From: Mongoliibacter sp.
Lineage (GTDB): Bacteria > Bacteroidota > Bacteroidia > Cytophagales > Cyclobacteriaceae
Direction: 5' to 3'
Assembly: GCF_007692705.1 (NCBI RefSeq)
Contig: NZ_REBN01000201.1
Coordinates: 1-64,000 of the forward strand
DNA: 64,000 nt
Below, one piece after another: positions 45,101 to 53,312 of the stretch. Position numbers and translations under genes: made by a program. A model generated the notes under the pieces. It was not told where the DNA came from, made no database searches, and saw nothing but the letters and a program-made list of their open reading frames with translations. Every line of letters starts with the position of its first letter. Within the stretch, counting starts at the first letter, position 1.

Positions 45101-45231
45101 CAGACAAAGTGGAAGTTATGGACAAAATTGATCAAGTAGGATTTACCGGTTTTGTAGCAAAGCCGATAGATGCTTCTGAATTACTTAGGAAGATTAAAGA
45201 AGTGCTCAATATTATTTCTCAGAGTGCTTGA
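42184..45231 (+). CDS. Multi-PAS hybrid histidine kinase with receiver domain
   Basis: This cytoplasmic sensor has no membrane segment. About four to five PAS-type units fill residues 10-600, including FRNTVDLIAIGQETYLTWVS, FYLSPDPMIISDLSGKIIYS and HIPGALYQFVLDKEG. HisKA follows, with the phosphorylated H626 in FLSIISHELRTPLNAISG. HATPase motifs are NNLISNALKFT, DNGIGIAEEHK and GGTGLGLSI. A C-terminal receiver carries the phosphoacceptor D944 in DCVLMDIQMPVMNG. There is no DNA-binding output, so the signal must pass to another protein by phosphorelay. The ligand is unknown. The gene is monocistronic, and its last 13 bases overlap the convergent TPR gene. Confidence 0.95.
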   Translation: MKERGINSTFKKIIYESSEMVFLADDTYPYNIFYSNQAFENLIGQFLDEKSLVGLGLDINSYIFNEEMILNFMGVEYTFFLELPQENASNYFLFYKGKEMRGQGLPTKKDSQYFFRNTVDLIAIGQETYLTWVSNSIKPMLGYSPEEIINIELCSYFHPDDIEHVRSLTFDIRQERKNSQFTARLLTKGGDYRWFEFHVHFIVGKFYAMGRDVTEFKSELIQRENLNDFYALCEEVTDLGFFEISTQSNTVSLTDSLKRLLAVQNEGELTLEEMIKIFQDSDRPILKEALSEMMATGKGIELILEVPVEGSRSKWVKLIGQTNQEQNRHTRLFGTIQDITASFEEQNKLDVYRELFYLSPDPMIISDLSGKIIYSNQAARSKFAPDGQITFPNKISGFEPILADKEIWDSHVEQLTSSGSKVYQSAVINSSGKEMEAEVNAKFIQIQGQTLVVSIFRDITGRELPIQASSDPSDFLHHLTEHIPGALYQFVLDKEGEMKFSYLSPGIKNLLDLGETEFTEFNDVGKAISKVHPEDIAQVLTSTVASARKLSPWTCKFRIQELGTTDFKWVQGAAKPELLENGDVVWYGYLTDITDQKMFEDRLHNAREEAMKASQVKSEFLSIISHELRTPLNAISGSVYSLLQDDHTPVQKSAFNTINFAVENLITMINDLLDFQKIEAGKLTLENSPMSLGAVVKSVVDGLQFHAKDSGNQLQLKIKDDLDLEVKGDKVRIAQVLNNLISNALKFTKNGNVDVLLELKSQSDSKVKVYFEVRDNGIGIAEEHKARIFNEFDQIQHSFSKKYGGTGLGLSITKKLLDLMESKIDLQSEINVGSSFFFEIEFEKVYIQQNEVQVKPTTDIPVSSNGKYTSSDSDQLVNRDSKQGKKGPASLSEVRLLMVEDNDVNALVLGKIIKKWGIQYERVNNGKLAVEAMQQGEFDCVLMDIQMPVMNGFEATEKIKEFSAVPILALSAADKVEVMDKIDQVGFTGFVAKPIDASELLRKIKEVLNIISQSA

Positions 45232-46157
45232 GCTTTATCTAAATAATCTTTTACCAACTCCATTTCGGGATCCTTCTGATAAACCTCTTCAAGGTACCGT
45301 AATGCCAATTCTGGTTGTGATTTCATAACATAGTATATGCCTTTATTCCGAAGAGCAAATAAATTTTTCGGGTTTTGCTTGAGGCTATAATTAATATCTT
45401 CAAGTCCAGCATCCAACTGTTCTGTGTAGAGTTTATACAGGCCTCTATTATTGTAATAATAGGCTTGTCTAGGGTTTAGAGATATGGCTTTGTCTACCCA
45501 ATCCAAAGCTCCGGCGAAATCTCCTTCTTCAAATGAAATCATAGATCTCAGGTTGAAAATATTAGCCTCTGTGGGATTCAGTGTTTCAGCTTCTTTCAAT
45601 ATTTGGGTGGCTTCTTCATATTCCTTAGCATAGAACAATAGAGTTGCCTTGTTGACCAAGAGATCTGGATTGGAAGGATCCAAAGCCAACCCTTTTTCAA
45701 AAGCCCTCAATGCTTCTCCATAATTTTTGAACTGATCTAATACAATCCCATGGAGAAAATGACTTTGCCAGTTTTCCGGAAACTGATCTGTCAATTTCTC
45801 GGCATCTGCCAATGATTTGTAAAACTCTCCATTGTCCAAATAAGCTAAACCTCTCTGAAACAATGCAAGGCTGTCATTTGGAGTATTGCCAATAATATGG
45901 GAAAAGTCTTTGATAGCTTCATCCAGCCTGGAAAGACGTAGGTAAACTATCCCTCTATTGTACCTTGCATCTTTGTAATCGGGGTCTATCTTGAGTGCTT
46001 CGGTGTAAAAATCCAATGCAGATTTTGTATCATTTTCTTTCATTTTTTCATTTCCCTTAAGAAAAAACCTTCCTTTTTTATCTTCTGTATTATCACAGGA
46101 TAAAATCATAAATAAGCTAAAGATTATTAATATAATGGAATGTATGGACGACTTCAT
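45219..46157 (-). CDS. TPR-repeat lipoprotein
   Basis: The signal MKSSIHSIILIIFSLFMILSC has a lipobox Cys at residue 21. Then come about seven tetratricopeptide repeats, for example ALDFYTEALKIDPDYKDARYNRGIVY, LALFQRGLAYLDNGEFYKSLADAEKL and ALRAFEKGLALDPSNPDLLVNKATLL. It is a protein-interaction scaffold at the periplasmic side of a membrane; its partner is unknown. The ATG overlaps the stop of the upstream AI-2E permease by four bases (ATGA), so the two genes are coupled. The 3' end overlaps the hybrid kinase by 13 bases. Confidence 0.92.
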   Translation of the reverse strand: MKSSIHSIILIIFSLFMILSCDNTEDKKGRFFLKGNEKMKENDTKSALDFYTEALKIDPDYKDARYNRGIVYLRLSRLDEAIKDFSHIIGNTPNDSLALFQRGLAYLDNGEFYKSLADAEKLTDQFPENWQSHFLHGIVLDQFKNYGEALRAFEKGLALDPSNPDLLVNKATLLFYAKEYEEATQILKEAETLNPTEANIFNLRSMISFEEGDFAGALDWVDKAISLNPRQAYYYNNRGLYKLYTEQLDAGLEDINYSLKQNPKNLFALRNKGIYYVMKSQPELALRYLEEVYQKDPEMELVKDYLDKAQAL

Positions 46158-47230
46158 GTTTTCTTTTTTTCTATTTCTTCTTCTTCTCCGAATAACAACG
46201 CAAAGGGCTTGGTTGATTCATCCAAGGTGAAAATTTCTCTAAGTAAAGCTAAAGTAGGAATGATGACAATCATACCTGCTATCCCCCAGATTGCTGATCC
46301 AACCATCAACCCTAAGAATGTGATAAAAGCATTTAGATTGACATTACTTCCTACAATTTTCGGTGTAAGGAAATTACTTTCTATTAACTGTATGATTTGA
46401 AAGGAGATGACAACCCCAATTGGGTACCAGAGGCTATCCTTTGTCAAAAATGCAAAAATTGTGGGTAGTATGGCCCCTAAGAATGGGCCGAGAAAAGGGA
46501 TAATGTTTAATATTCCTGCAAAAACTCCGAAAAATACAGCGTGCTTGATGCCTAAACCAAACAAGATAGCCGTATTAACTACAGCAAGAATAGCCATTAC
46601 TTTAAATACGCCAATGATGTACTTTTGGACAACCTTTTTCAATTCTTTGATTTCGGCTTTGACCTCCTTTGGATCGTGATTATGAAAAATCATGGCCACA
46701 AATTGAGTAAGATGCGATCTGAACAGCAAGAAAAAGAATATAAACACAGTCAAAAGTAAAAATGTGGTAAGTGAACCTAATGTGCTGAAAATTATGTCTG
46801 CAATACTGCCTGAGTTGGTTTCAAGCAGGTCAATAATAGACTCTTTGTCTATTCCTCTCCCCAAACCGGTTTCAATCTGTAGTTTATCTGAAATAAATGA
46901 TTCGATATCCTCCAGATAATCATTGAGCTTGTCACCGACATTATCTAAATCTCTGGTAAAACTGGCTACCTGAAATCCTATAAATGTCAACAAACCTAGT
47001 ATTCCTATGAGGCCGGTAAGTAAAGCAACAATGGAACTAGATGTTCTGGAGAATTTTTTTGTTTCAAGCCAATCACTTATCGGAGTCAGCAATGCAGAAA
47101 TATACCCAGCGAGCAATAATGGAATTAGTAAATTTCTTCCAACAACCATTATAAATACAATCGCAATTATCAAAAAAAGTATTGCGAGAATTTTAAGATA
47201 ATTTGGCAAAATGAGTTTTTTCTGGTCCAT
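46154..47230 (-). CDS. AI-2E family (PF01594) membrane permease, second copy
   Basis: This 358-residue protein shares layout and several motifs with the permease at 33658-34740: two N-terminal helices (IVFIMVVGRNLLIPLLLAGYI), a central loop with GLGRGIDKES, and the conserved IIPFLGPFLGAILPTIFAFL and VNLNAFITFLGLMVGSAIWGI. The two are clearly paralogous but divergent. It is followed by the coupled TPR lipoprotein gene, which may act together with it at the envelope. The start ATG is divergent from the CDF gene, 136 bases away. Confidence 0.91.
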   Translation of the reverse strand: MDQKKLILPNYLKILAILFLIIAIVFIMVVGRNLLIPLLLAGYISALLTPISDWLETKKFSRTSSSIVALLTGLIGILGLLTFIGFQVASFTRDLDNVGDKLNDYLEDIESFISDKLQIETGLGRGIDKESIIDLLETNSGSIADIIFSTLGSLTTFLLLTVFIFFFLLFRSHLTQFVAMIFHNHDPKEVKAEIKELKKVVQKYIIGVFKVMAILAVVNTAILFGLGIKHAVFFGVFAGILNIIPFLGPFLGAILPTIFAFLTKDSLWYPIGVVISFQIIQLIESNFLTPKIVGSNVNLNAFITFLGLMVGSAIWGIAGMIVIIPTLALLREIFTLDESTKPFALLFGEEEEIEKKKT

Positions 47231-47341
47231 GTTTATAAAAGTTAGCCGATCTCTGAAAATTGAATTTATATATCAAACAGTAAGTTATAAGATTGAAAGC
47301 TAATTAATAAGCATTCAAAAAAAATTGTATGAAATAAATTC

Positions 47342-47349
47342 TATTTTTG
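47342..47349 (+). promoter_or_regulatory. Candidate -7 box of the CDF gene
   Basis: TATTTTTG matches TAnnTTTG, 17 bases before the GTG start. An upstream TTG is 14 bases away, shorter than the 17-23 norm. Confidence 0.35.
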
Positions 47350-47366
47350 AATCTTAAAGTAAAATT

Positions 47367-48359
47367 GTGGAAAAAGAAAAAGCACACTGGATTAAACTTT
47401 CATTTATCATCAGTATAGTGTTGCTGGGAGTGAAATTTTACTCTTATTACATTACCAATTCTACAGCTATTTTGACAGATGCATTGGAAAGCATAGTCAA
47501 TGTTGTTGCGGCGGCGTTTGCCTCTTTCAGTATTTACTTAAGTTCCAGACCAAGGGATGATAACCACCCTTATGGGCATGGAAAAATTGAATTTTTCAGT
47601 GCAGGTGTGGAGGGAACATTAATCATCCTTGCAGGCGTCTTTATTATCTATCAGGCAGTTTACAATTTCTTTTTCCCAAATGATCTCGAAAATCTTTTTG
47701 AGGGAATTTTATTGGTCACATTTTCAGGTCTTGTCAATGGTGTTTTTGGGTTGTTATTGCAAAAGAAAGGGAAACAACTCAATAGTCTTACTCTAGAGGC
47801 GAGCGGGAAACATTTGCTTACTGATACCATGACGAGTTTATTGTTGGTCTTGGGTGTAGGGGTTATTTATCTAACAGATTATGAATTTTTGGATTCGGTA
47901 ATTGCAGTACTTTTTTCATTTTATATTATTTATTCAGGATATGGTTTGGTAAGAAGATCCGTAGCAGGTTTGATGGATGAAGCGGATCCTGTTGCTGTTA
48001 CTTCCACTGTGGATTTGATCAATATGAATAGAAGATCCAATTGGATAGATATTCATAATATGAGGGTACAACAATATGGGGGGGATAGGCATATAGACCT
48101 TCATTTGACATTGCCGTATTATTTAAGCTTGCAGGAAGTACATGATGAAGTTGAAAAGCTAGAATCTGTTTTGGAAAACCATTGGCCCGGAGTAATGGAA
48201 GTATTTGTCCACTCTGATCCCTGCATTCCTGATAAATGTTGTCACTATTGTCAAATCAAAGATTGTGGAGTACGAAAATATCCGATGAATAAAAAAATAG
48301 AGTGGACGGCAATAAATATGTCAAAAAATCAAAAACACTACCATGAACTGATTGAGTAA
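47367..48359 (+). CDS. Cation diffusion facilitator (CDF) metal transporter with Cys-rich tail
   Basis: It uses a GTG start (MEKEKAHWIKLS); no nearby in-frame ATG exists. CDF features are six membrane segments, the metal-site Asp in ILTDALESIVNV, RDDNHPYGHGKIEFFSAG, and the second half-site KHLLTDTMTSLL (HxxxD). The cytoplasmic domain (IHNMRVQQYGGDRHIDLHLTLP) is standard. The C-terminal tail contains CIPDKCCHYCQIKDC, five Cys in 15 residues, which may bind zinc or another soft metal. It probably exports zinc, iron or manganese by proton antiport. The length of 330 residues is normal. Confidence 0.92.
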   Translation: MEKEKAHWIKLSFIISIVLLGVKFYSYYITNSTAILTDALESIVNVVAAAFASFSIYLSSRPRDDNHPYGHGKIEFFSAGVEGTLIILAGVFIIYQAVYNFFFPNDLENLFEGILLVTFSGLVNGVFGLLLQKKGKQLNSLTLEASGKHLLTDTMTSLLLVLGVGVIYLTDYEFLDSVIAVLFSFYIIYSGYGLVRRSVAGLMDEADPVAVTSTVDLINMNRRSNWIDIHNMRVQQYGGDRHIDLHLTLPYYLSLQEVHDEVEKLESVLENHWPGVMEVFVHSDPCIPDKCCHYCQIKDCGVRKYPMNKKIEWTAINMSKNQKHYHELIE

Positions 48360-48451
48360 ATTGTTCTTTGGGTATGTGTGTTTTTTCAAAATAATAACGA
48401 CATGAATTGAATTCAAACAGAATAGTTTGTATATTCATCAAAAAAACAGCT

Positions 48452-48538
48452 ATGAACGAGGACAAAAAATTCCGGATTTTACTGGCAGTATCGTCAGTAG
48501 TGTGGTTGATCCTTGTTGGGTTTCTCATTGTGATCTGA
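48452..48538 (+). CDS. Possible 28-residue single-membrane-segment peptide
   Basis: This ORF is too short for the track: MNEDKKFRILLAVSSVVWLILVGFLIVI. It has a charged cytoplasmic head and one ideal transmembrane helix, and ends at TGA. It lies between the CDF gene and a strong terminator (48607-48637), so it has the shape of an independent small transcription unit in a 485-base gap. No family is recognised. It may be a regulatory membrane peptide or chance. Confidence 0.45.
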   Translation: MNEDKKFRILLAVSSVVWLILVGFLIVI

Positions 48539-48604
48539 CATGGGTCCCAAGCGAGTGCACATGTTGTTAACAACAGCTAATGCTTTTCAAATGGATTAAG
48601 GTTT

Positions 48605-48640
48605 TAAAAAGGGATATGTAAAAACATATCCTTTTTTCTT
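48605..48640 (+). terminator. Intrinsic terminator in the CDF-M20 gap
   Basis: AAAAAGGGATATGT-AAAA-ACATATCCTTTTTTC is a clear hairpin, about 245 bases beyond the CDF stop and 70 beyond the short membrane-peptide ORF. The remaining bases to 48844 hold no convincing gene. Confidence 0.8.
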
Positions 48641-48844
48641 TTAACGGTCATTACAATTGATTATTCTATTTTTATTTAAGAATTGCTTATCTTATTTTTA
48701 AAGTATTAATAAATACAAATTATTTGGCAATGATTTACTAAAATCAGACATGGAAAAATCAAAGAAAAGAATGATAGTTGAGACAGTATATCCCGAACTT
48801 TGGTACTAAAAAGTAATGGCATCTAAAAAACAAAATCTAATTCT

Positions 48845-50293
48845 ATGAAAAAATTAATTACGCTCATCTTGACTCTTGGAATATTTTTTCAAGGAAATGC
48901 TCAAGAGACCAATCACGAGTCCTTCATTGTCCGTCAACTGGACTCCAATACCGAAAAGTATAGTAAAATAGCAAGGGAAATTTGGGAAAATCCCGAACTC
49001 GGTTATCTGGAATATATTTCTTCTGAAATACTTATAGACGAACTTAAGTCTTCTGGATTTGATGTAGAAATAGGAGTAGCCGGTTTGCCTACTTCCTTTG
49101 TCGCGACATACGATAAAGGAGGCCCTGTAATAGGTTTTTTAGCTGAATATGATGCGTTACCTGGCTTGTCCCAAGATGCTGTGCCATTCAGAATGGAATT
49201 GGTAGAAGGAGGTAATGGTCATGGTTGCGGACACAACCTGTTTGGAACAGCTGTGGTAGCTTCAGGTGTGGCTTTGAAAGAGTGGATAGATGAAAATAAT
49301 ATTCAAGCAACCATCAAAATATTTGGTACTCCGGCTGAAGAAGGTGGTGCCGGGAAAGCTTTTATGGTAAGAGAAGGTCTTTTTGAGGGAGTTGATGCGG
49401 TGATTAATTGGCACCCTTCGGACAGAAATTCTGCCAATGCATCTACTTGTACTGCTGTAATGCAGGGGTATTTTAAGTTTCGAGGACAATCTGCGCATGC
49501 TGCGGGCTCTCCGGAGCGCGGAAGATCTGCTCTTGATGGGGTAGAAGCCATGAATATGATGGTGAACATGATGAGAGAACATGTGGATCAGGAAAGCCGC
49601 ATACATTATGTCATTGTGAATGGTGGTATGGCCGCCAATGTAGTTCCTGACTATGCAGTGGTTGAATACATGGTAAGGCATCCTGATGTCAAAGAAGTAA
49701 AAGACATTTGGCAAAGGGTAATAAAAGCATCTGAGGGTGCTGCTATGGGTACCGGAACAGAAGTGGAAGTTGAATTGGTATCTGGTATTTATGGACTTCT
49801 TCCTAATGAAACTTTAGCCAAAACCATGCATAAAAATCTGTCTGCAGTAGGTGGAGTAGAGTATGATGAAGAAGAGATAGAGTTTGCAAGAAAAATTCAG
49901 GAAACCTTAAACTCTCCCAAGGTACCATCACTTTCAATCGCCAAAGAAATTCAACCTTACAGGTTAAATCATTTTCCAGCTTCCACAGACGTTGGAGATG
50001 TCAGTTATGTTACCCCGACGGTGGGTTTGGGTACTGCCACTTGGGTTCCTGGTACTGCGGCCCATACTTGGCAAGCCACCGCTGCAGATGGCATGAGTAT
50101 AGGGTATAAAGGGATGATGGTGGCTGCCAAAACAATGGCGCTTACCGGAAAAGACCTTATCCTTAATCCACTATTGATCAAAGAAGCTAAAAAGGAGTTT
50201 GACGAAAGGTTGGACGGTTATGTTTATGAAGCATTAATAGGAGATATAGATCCTCCTTTGGATTTTAGAAAAGCTCAAAATAAAGTCAAGTAA
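48845..50293 (+). CDS. Exported M20-family amidohydrolase/peptidase
   Basis: A signal peptide (residues 1-20, ending GNAQ) precedes a M20D/AbgB-type amidohydrolase. The metal site is in GGNGHGCGHNLFGTAVVASG, then GTPAEEGGAGKAFM, NWHPSDRNSANAST and, near the end, PGTAAHTWQATAADG with the last His ligand. A dimerisation domain lies at about 210-320. It probably deacylates amino acids or p-aminobenzoyl-glutamate-like amides in the periplasm. The length of 482 residues fits the AbgB-like group. It ends with a bidirectional terminator shared with the convergent M3 peptidase gene. Confidence 0.92.
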   Translation: MKKLITLILTLGIFFQGNAQETNHESFIVRQLDSNTEKYSKIAREIWENPELGYLEYISSEILIDELKSSGFDVEIGVAGLPTSFVATYDKGGPVIGFLAEYDALPGLSQDAVPFRMELVEGGNGHGCGHNLFGTAVVASGVALKEWIDENNIQATIKIFGTPAEEGGAGKAFMVREGLFEGVDAVINWHPSDRNSANASTCTAVMQGYFKFRGQSAHAAGSPERGRSALDGVEAMNMMVNMMREHVDQESRIHYVIVNGGMAANVVPDYAVVEYMVRHPDVKEVKDIWQRVIKASEGAAMGTGTEVEVELVSGIYGLLPNETLAKTMHKNLSAVGGVEYDEEEIEFARKIQETLNSPKVPSLSIAKEIQPYRLNHFPASTDVGDVSYVTPTVGLGTATWVPGTAAHTWQATAADGMSIGYKGMMVAAKTMALTGKDLILNPLLIKEAKKEFDERLDGYVYEALIGDIDPPLDFRKAQNKVK

Positions 50294-50298
50294 GCAAG

Positions 50299-50336
50299 AA
50301 AAAAAGCCTCTGAAATCAATCAGAGGCTTTTTTTTA
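50299..50336. terminator. Bidirectional intrinsic terminator
   Basis: AAAAAGCCTCTGA-AATCAA-TCAGAGGCTTTTTTTT lies between convergent genes, and its T-run overlaps the stop codon of the M3 peptidase gene. Confidence 0.9.
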
Positions 50337-52364
50337 GGAAACAAGTCCTGCCCTTTTAAGCAAGGCTTCTGGTTGTGGTTCTCGACCCCTAAACCTTTTA
50401 TACAGTATGGATGGGTGTTCAGTGCCTCCGGCAGCAAGTATATTTTCATGGAAGGACTTTGCCGTTTCTTTGTCAAAAACTCCTTTTTCCAAAAACAACT
50501 CAAATGCGTCTGCATCTAAAACTTCAGCCCATTTGTAGCTATAATAACCCGCAGCATACCCCCCCTGAAATATGTGGGAAAATGAAGTGCTCATCATAGT
50601 GCCCTCTACTTCAGGAAGCAGTTTGGTCTTACTCATTATTTCCATTTCAAATTCAGGTATATCTTTTATTTTTTCGGGATCTGTTCCATGAAAGGCCATG
50701 TCTAATAAACCTAAGCTGATCTGTCTTACAGTTTGATAACCTTGATGGAAATTAGAGGCTTGTTTGATCTTTAAAACCAAATCTTCCGGAATCTTTTCCC
50801 CTGTTTCATAATGTTTTGCAAAGAGGTCAAGGCATTCCTTTTCATAACACCAGTTTTCTAAAATCTGGGAAGGCAGTTCCACAAAATCCCAATATACGCT
50901 TGTCCCAGTCAGGGACTCGTAATTTCCTTTTGCCAGCATGCCGTGAAGGGCGTGTCCAAATTCATGAAAAAGTGTTGTAACTTCATTAAATGTCAGAAGT
51001 GATGGCTTGGTCTTGGTTGGCTTGGTGAAGTTACATACTATAGAGACATGAGGTCGGATTTCATTTCCATTGACGGTCTTCTGACCACGATAGCTTGTCA
51101 TCCAAGCACCGGTTCTCTTTCCGGGCCTAGGAAAAAAATCCGCATAGAATACCGCAACATGGTTGTTATTTGCATCCAATACTTCATATGTGGTTACATC
51201 AGGGTGGTATTTTGGTATTTTATTGTTTTGCTTTAACTTGATTCCAAATAATATCTCTGCTGTTTGAAACACACCATTCACCACATTTTCCAATTTGAAA
51301 TAAGGACGCAATAATTCATCATCTATTGCATATTTCTTCTTTTTGAGTTTTTCAGCATAAAATGCCAAATCCCACTTTTCCAGTTTTTCCAATCCGTCTA
51401 ACTCAAATGCGAAAGCAGTCAATTCCCGAATTTCTTCTTGAGCCTTGGGTTTTGCTTTTTCAAGTAATTCCTCTAAAAAAACCATCACTTTTGATGCACT
51501 CTTGGCCATTCTTTCTTCAAGAACAAAGTCAGCATGACTTTTATATCCAAGGAGATTGGCCCTTTCGTTTTTGAGCCTCAACATTTCTTGGATATTATTT
51601 TTATTATCTAAGTTATCCCCTTTACAGGCTTTAGTATTGTAGGCAATAAAAAGCTCCTTTCGCAGTTCCCGGTCCTTGATGTAAGTCATAAATGGAATGT
51701 AGCTTGGGAACGCCAAAGTAAACATCCATTTTCCACCCTTGCCTTTTTCTTCTGCTGTCTGTGCAGCCGCTTCCCGAATATCCTCAGGAAGACCGTCAAT
51801 TTTAGATTCATCAGCTATCAAAAGCTCATACTTGTTTGTTTCTGCCAAGACATTTTCTCCAAATGTCAGGCTCAGTTTTGATAAACTTCTATCGATTTCC
51901 CGCAACTTAGTTTTTTGTTCGTCGCTAAGGTTAGCACCATTTCTGATAAAGGTCTTGTAAGTTTTTTCCAGGAGTGTCATTTGCTCCGGGCTTAAATTCA
52001 AGTCCTCCTTTTGCACATATACCTGTTCAATGGAATTGAAAAGCTCTTGGTCCAACAGAATATCATTTCCATAAGCTGTAAGCAAAGGGGAAATTTCTTG
52101 AGCCAATTGTTGGATTTCAGCATTGGTTTCCGCACTGTTGAGATTGAAAAAGACAGAGGAGACTACATTCAGCCTTTCTCCTGCATTATCCAATGCAACA
52201 ATGGTGTTTTCGAAAGTAGGTAAACCAACCTTTTTTATTTGAGCTATATCTTTTTTGGCTGCTTTGATGCATTCCTGAATGGCAGGAAGAAAGTGTTCGT
52301 TTTTGATTTTATCAAAAGGAGGGGTATCAAAGGGAGTTGAAAATTTCTCTAATAATGGATTCAT
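50334..52364 (-). CDS. dcp: M3 family metallopeptidase (peptidyl-dipeptidase Dcp-like)
   Basis: This 676-residue cytoplasmic peptidase has the zinc motif TLFHEFGHALHGML (H467, E468, H471). Further conserved segments are FFPRPGKRTGAWMTSYRGQ, YWDFVELPSQILENW, SFSHIFQGGYAAGYYSYKWAEVLDADAFELF and the C-terminal ILAAGGTEHPSILYKRFRGREP. The length and the absence of a signal suggest Dcp rather than the shorter oligopeptidase F. It releases dipeptides from peptide C-termini. The start follows a plausible -7 box. It is monocistronic. Confidence 0.95.
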   Translation of the reverse strand: MNPLLEKFSTPFDTPPFDKIKNEHFLPAIQECIKAAKKDIAQIKKVGLPTFENTIVALDNAGERLNVVSSVFFNLNSAETNAEIQQLAQEISPLLTAYGNDILLDQELFNSIEQVYVQKEDLNLSPEQMTLLEKTYKTFIRNGANLSDEQKTKLREIDRSLSKLSLTFGENVLAETNKYELLIADESKIDGLPEDIREAAAQTAEEKGKGGKWMFTLAFPSYIPFMTYIKDRELRKELFIAYNTKACKGDNLDNKNNIQEMLRLKNERANLLGYKSHADFVLEERMAKSASKVMVFLEELLEKAKPKAQEEIRELTAFAFELDGLEKLEKWDLAFYAEKLKKKKYAIDDELLRPYFKLENVVNGVFQTAEILFGIKLKQNNKIPKYHPDVTTYEVLDANNNHVAVFYADFFPRPGKRTGAWMTSYRGQKTVNGNEIRPHVSIVCNFTKPTKTKPSLLTFNEVTTLFHEFGHALHGMLAKGNYESLTGTSVYWDFVELPSQILENWCYEKECLDLFAKHYETGEKIPEDLVLKIKQASNFHQGYQTVRQISLGLLDMAFHGTDPEKIKDIPEFEMEIMSKTKLLPEVEGTMMSTSFSHIFQGGYAAGYYSYKWAEVLDADAFELFLEKGVFDKETAKSFHENILAAGGTEHPSILYKRFRGREPQPEALLKRAGLVS

Positions 52365-52388
52365 TTATTATAATTTTAATGACTGTCT

Positions 52389-52396
52389 CAAAGTTA
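52389..52396 (-). promoter_or_regulatory. Candidate -7 box of the M3 peptidase gene
   Basis: TAACTTTG on the - strand matches TAnnTTTG, 25 bases before the ATG. A clear -33 TTG is missing. Confidence 0.4.
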
Positions 52397-52585
52397 TGAT
52401 GACAAATTTAAGGAACTTATACTCTATTTGAAGTTTGGGAAAGTGTAGATCATATTTCTTTATCAGGAATTAATTAATCGTGTAAACCCAGTTTTCTAAG
52501 TGAATACAAAATATGAACACTATTAAGGGCTTAATAGGTCAGATTATCAAAAGGATTTATGAAAATTCATTTCTCTCCTGGATAT

Positions 52586-53236
52586 TTAATTTCTGTAAAC
52601 CATGATATAAAAAAGTAGCCACAGTAAAAATACCACCAAATAACTTCCAATAATTACAAATGTAGATGCTTTTATAGGTCTGTTGCTAATGGTATGGAAG
52701 CCCAGTATCAAAAGAATTATATAGAGAAATTCAAACAGATTCAGGGCTTGGAGGGGGTATCTGTATTTGTCAGCAATTGCATCTTGATCAAAAAGCTGGT
52801 ATAAAGATAATGGGTAAAAATTTTTGATTTCGAGATAGGAAGTATTTTCGGAAGGACTGATAAAAATAAGCATCCTAATGATTTCAGGAAAAAGGAAAAC
52901 CAATTCGGCCACCATAACATATTTCCAAAGCACTTTGAAAGATACCTTATATCCAAAAGTAAAAGCACCTGTCCAGATCACAAATGCGGTCAACGTAAAT
53001 TTCCAGAGTAGGGAAAACGGAGTCCAAATGTAGTTTAGAGTATTGAAAATATGCATATAGGAGAAGGCACCGTCTGCCTCTAGCTCTTCGTATCCTGGAA
53101 TTGATTTGATAATGATATCGTTAGTAATAATCCTTACTGTCAAAAATAATATTACAAGAATCAAAAAAAACACCCGTTTGTCGAAATCTAAAAAGGATTC
53201 TATTCGTTGAGAAGTTGGGCTTTGCGATTTTGGCAT
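52586..53236 (-). CDS. Hypothetical integral membrane protein
   Basis: The 216-residue protein has about five predicted membrane helices: VFFLILVILFLTVRIIT, FSLLWKFTLTAFVIWTGAF, VLWKYVMVAELVFLFPEII, FEFLYIILLILGFHTIS and FVIIGSYLVVFLLWLLFYI. A short Ser/Gln-rich N-terminus precedes them. I do not recognise the family; the layout recalls Yip1-like membrane proteins. It is divergent from the following TPR-type gene, 76 bases away. No partner gene is evident. Confidence 0.72.
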   Translation of the reverse strand: MPKSQSPTSQRIESFLDFDKRVFFLILVILFLTVRIITNDIIIKSIPGYEELEADGAFSYMHIFNTLNYIWTPFSLLWKFTLTAFVIWTGAFTFGYKVSFKVLWKYVMVAELVFLFPEIIRMLIFISPSENTSYLEIKNFYPLSLYQLFDQDAIADKYRYPLQALNLFEFLYIILLILGFHTISNRPIKASTFVIIGSYLVVFLLWLLFYIMVYRN

Positions 53237-53285
53237 GTTTCTAAATAAATATTGGTAAATCTAAATTATTGTTTGGAATTGGCTA

Positions 53286-53293
53286 TAGTTTTG
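53286..53293 (+). promoter_or_regulatory. Candidate -7 box before the exported TPR-type gene
   Basis: TAGTTTTG matches TAnnTTTG, 20 bases before the ATG. No TTG lies within 17-23 bases upstream. Confidence 0.4.
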
Positions 53294-53312
53294 CCCGATA
53301 ATTGAAATTTAT

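Noticed and set aside
48750-48809. 19-codon ORF MEKSKKRMIVETVYPELWY before the M20 gene
   Set aside because: Too short and without terminator, promoter or membrane segment; could at best be a leader peptide.
52513-52605. 30-codon + strand ORF MNTIKGLIGQIIKRIYENSF... overlapping the end of the membrane-protein gene
   Set aside because: Amphipathic-looking but overlaps an opposing gene, with no terminator or promoter; chance is more likely.
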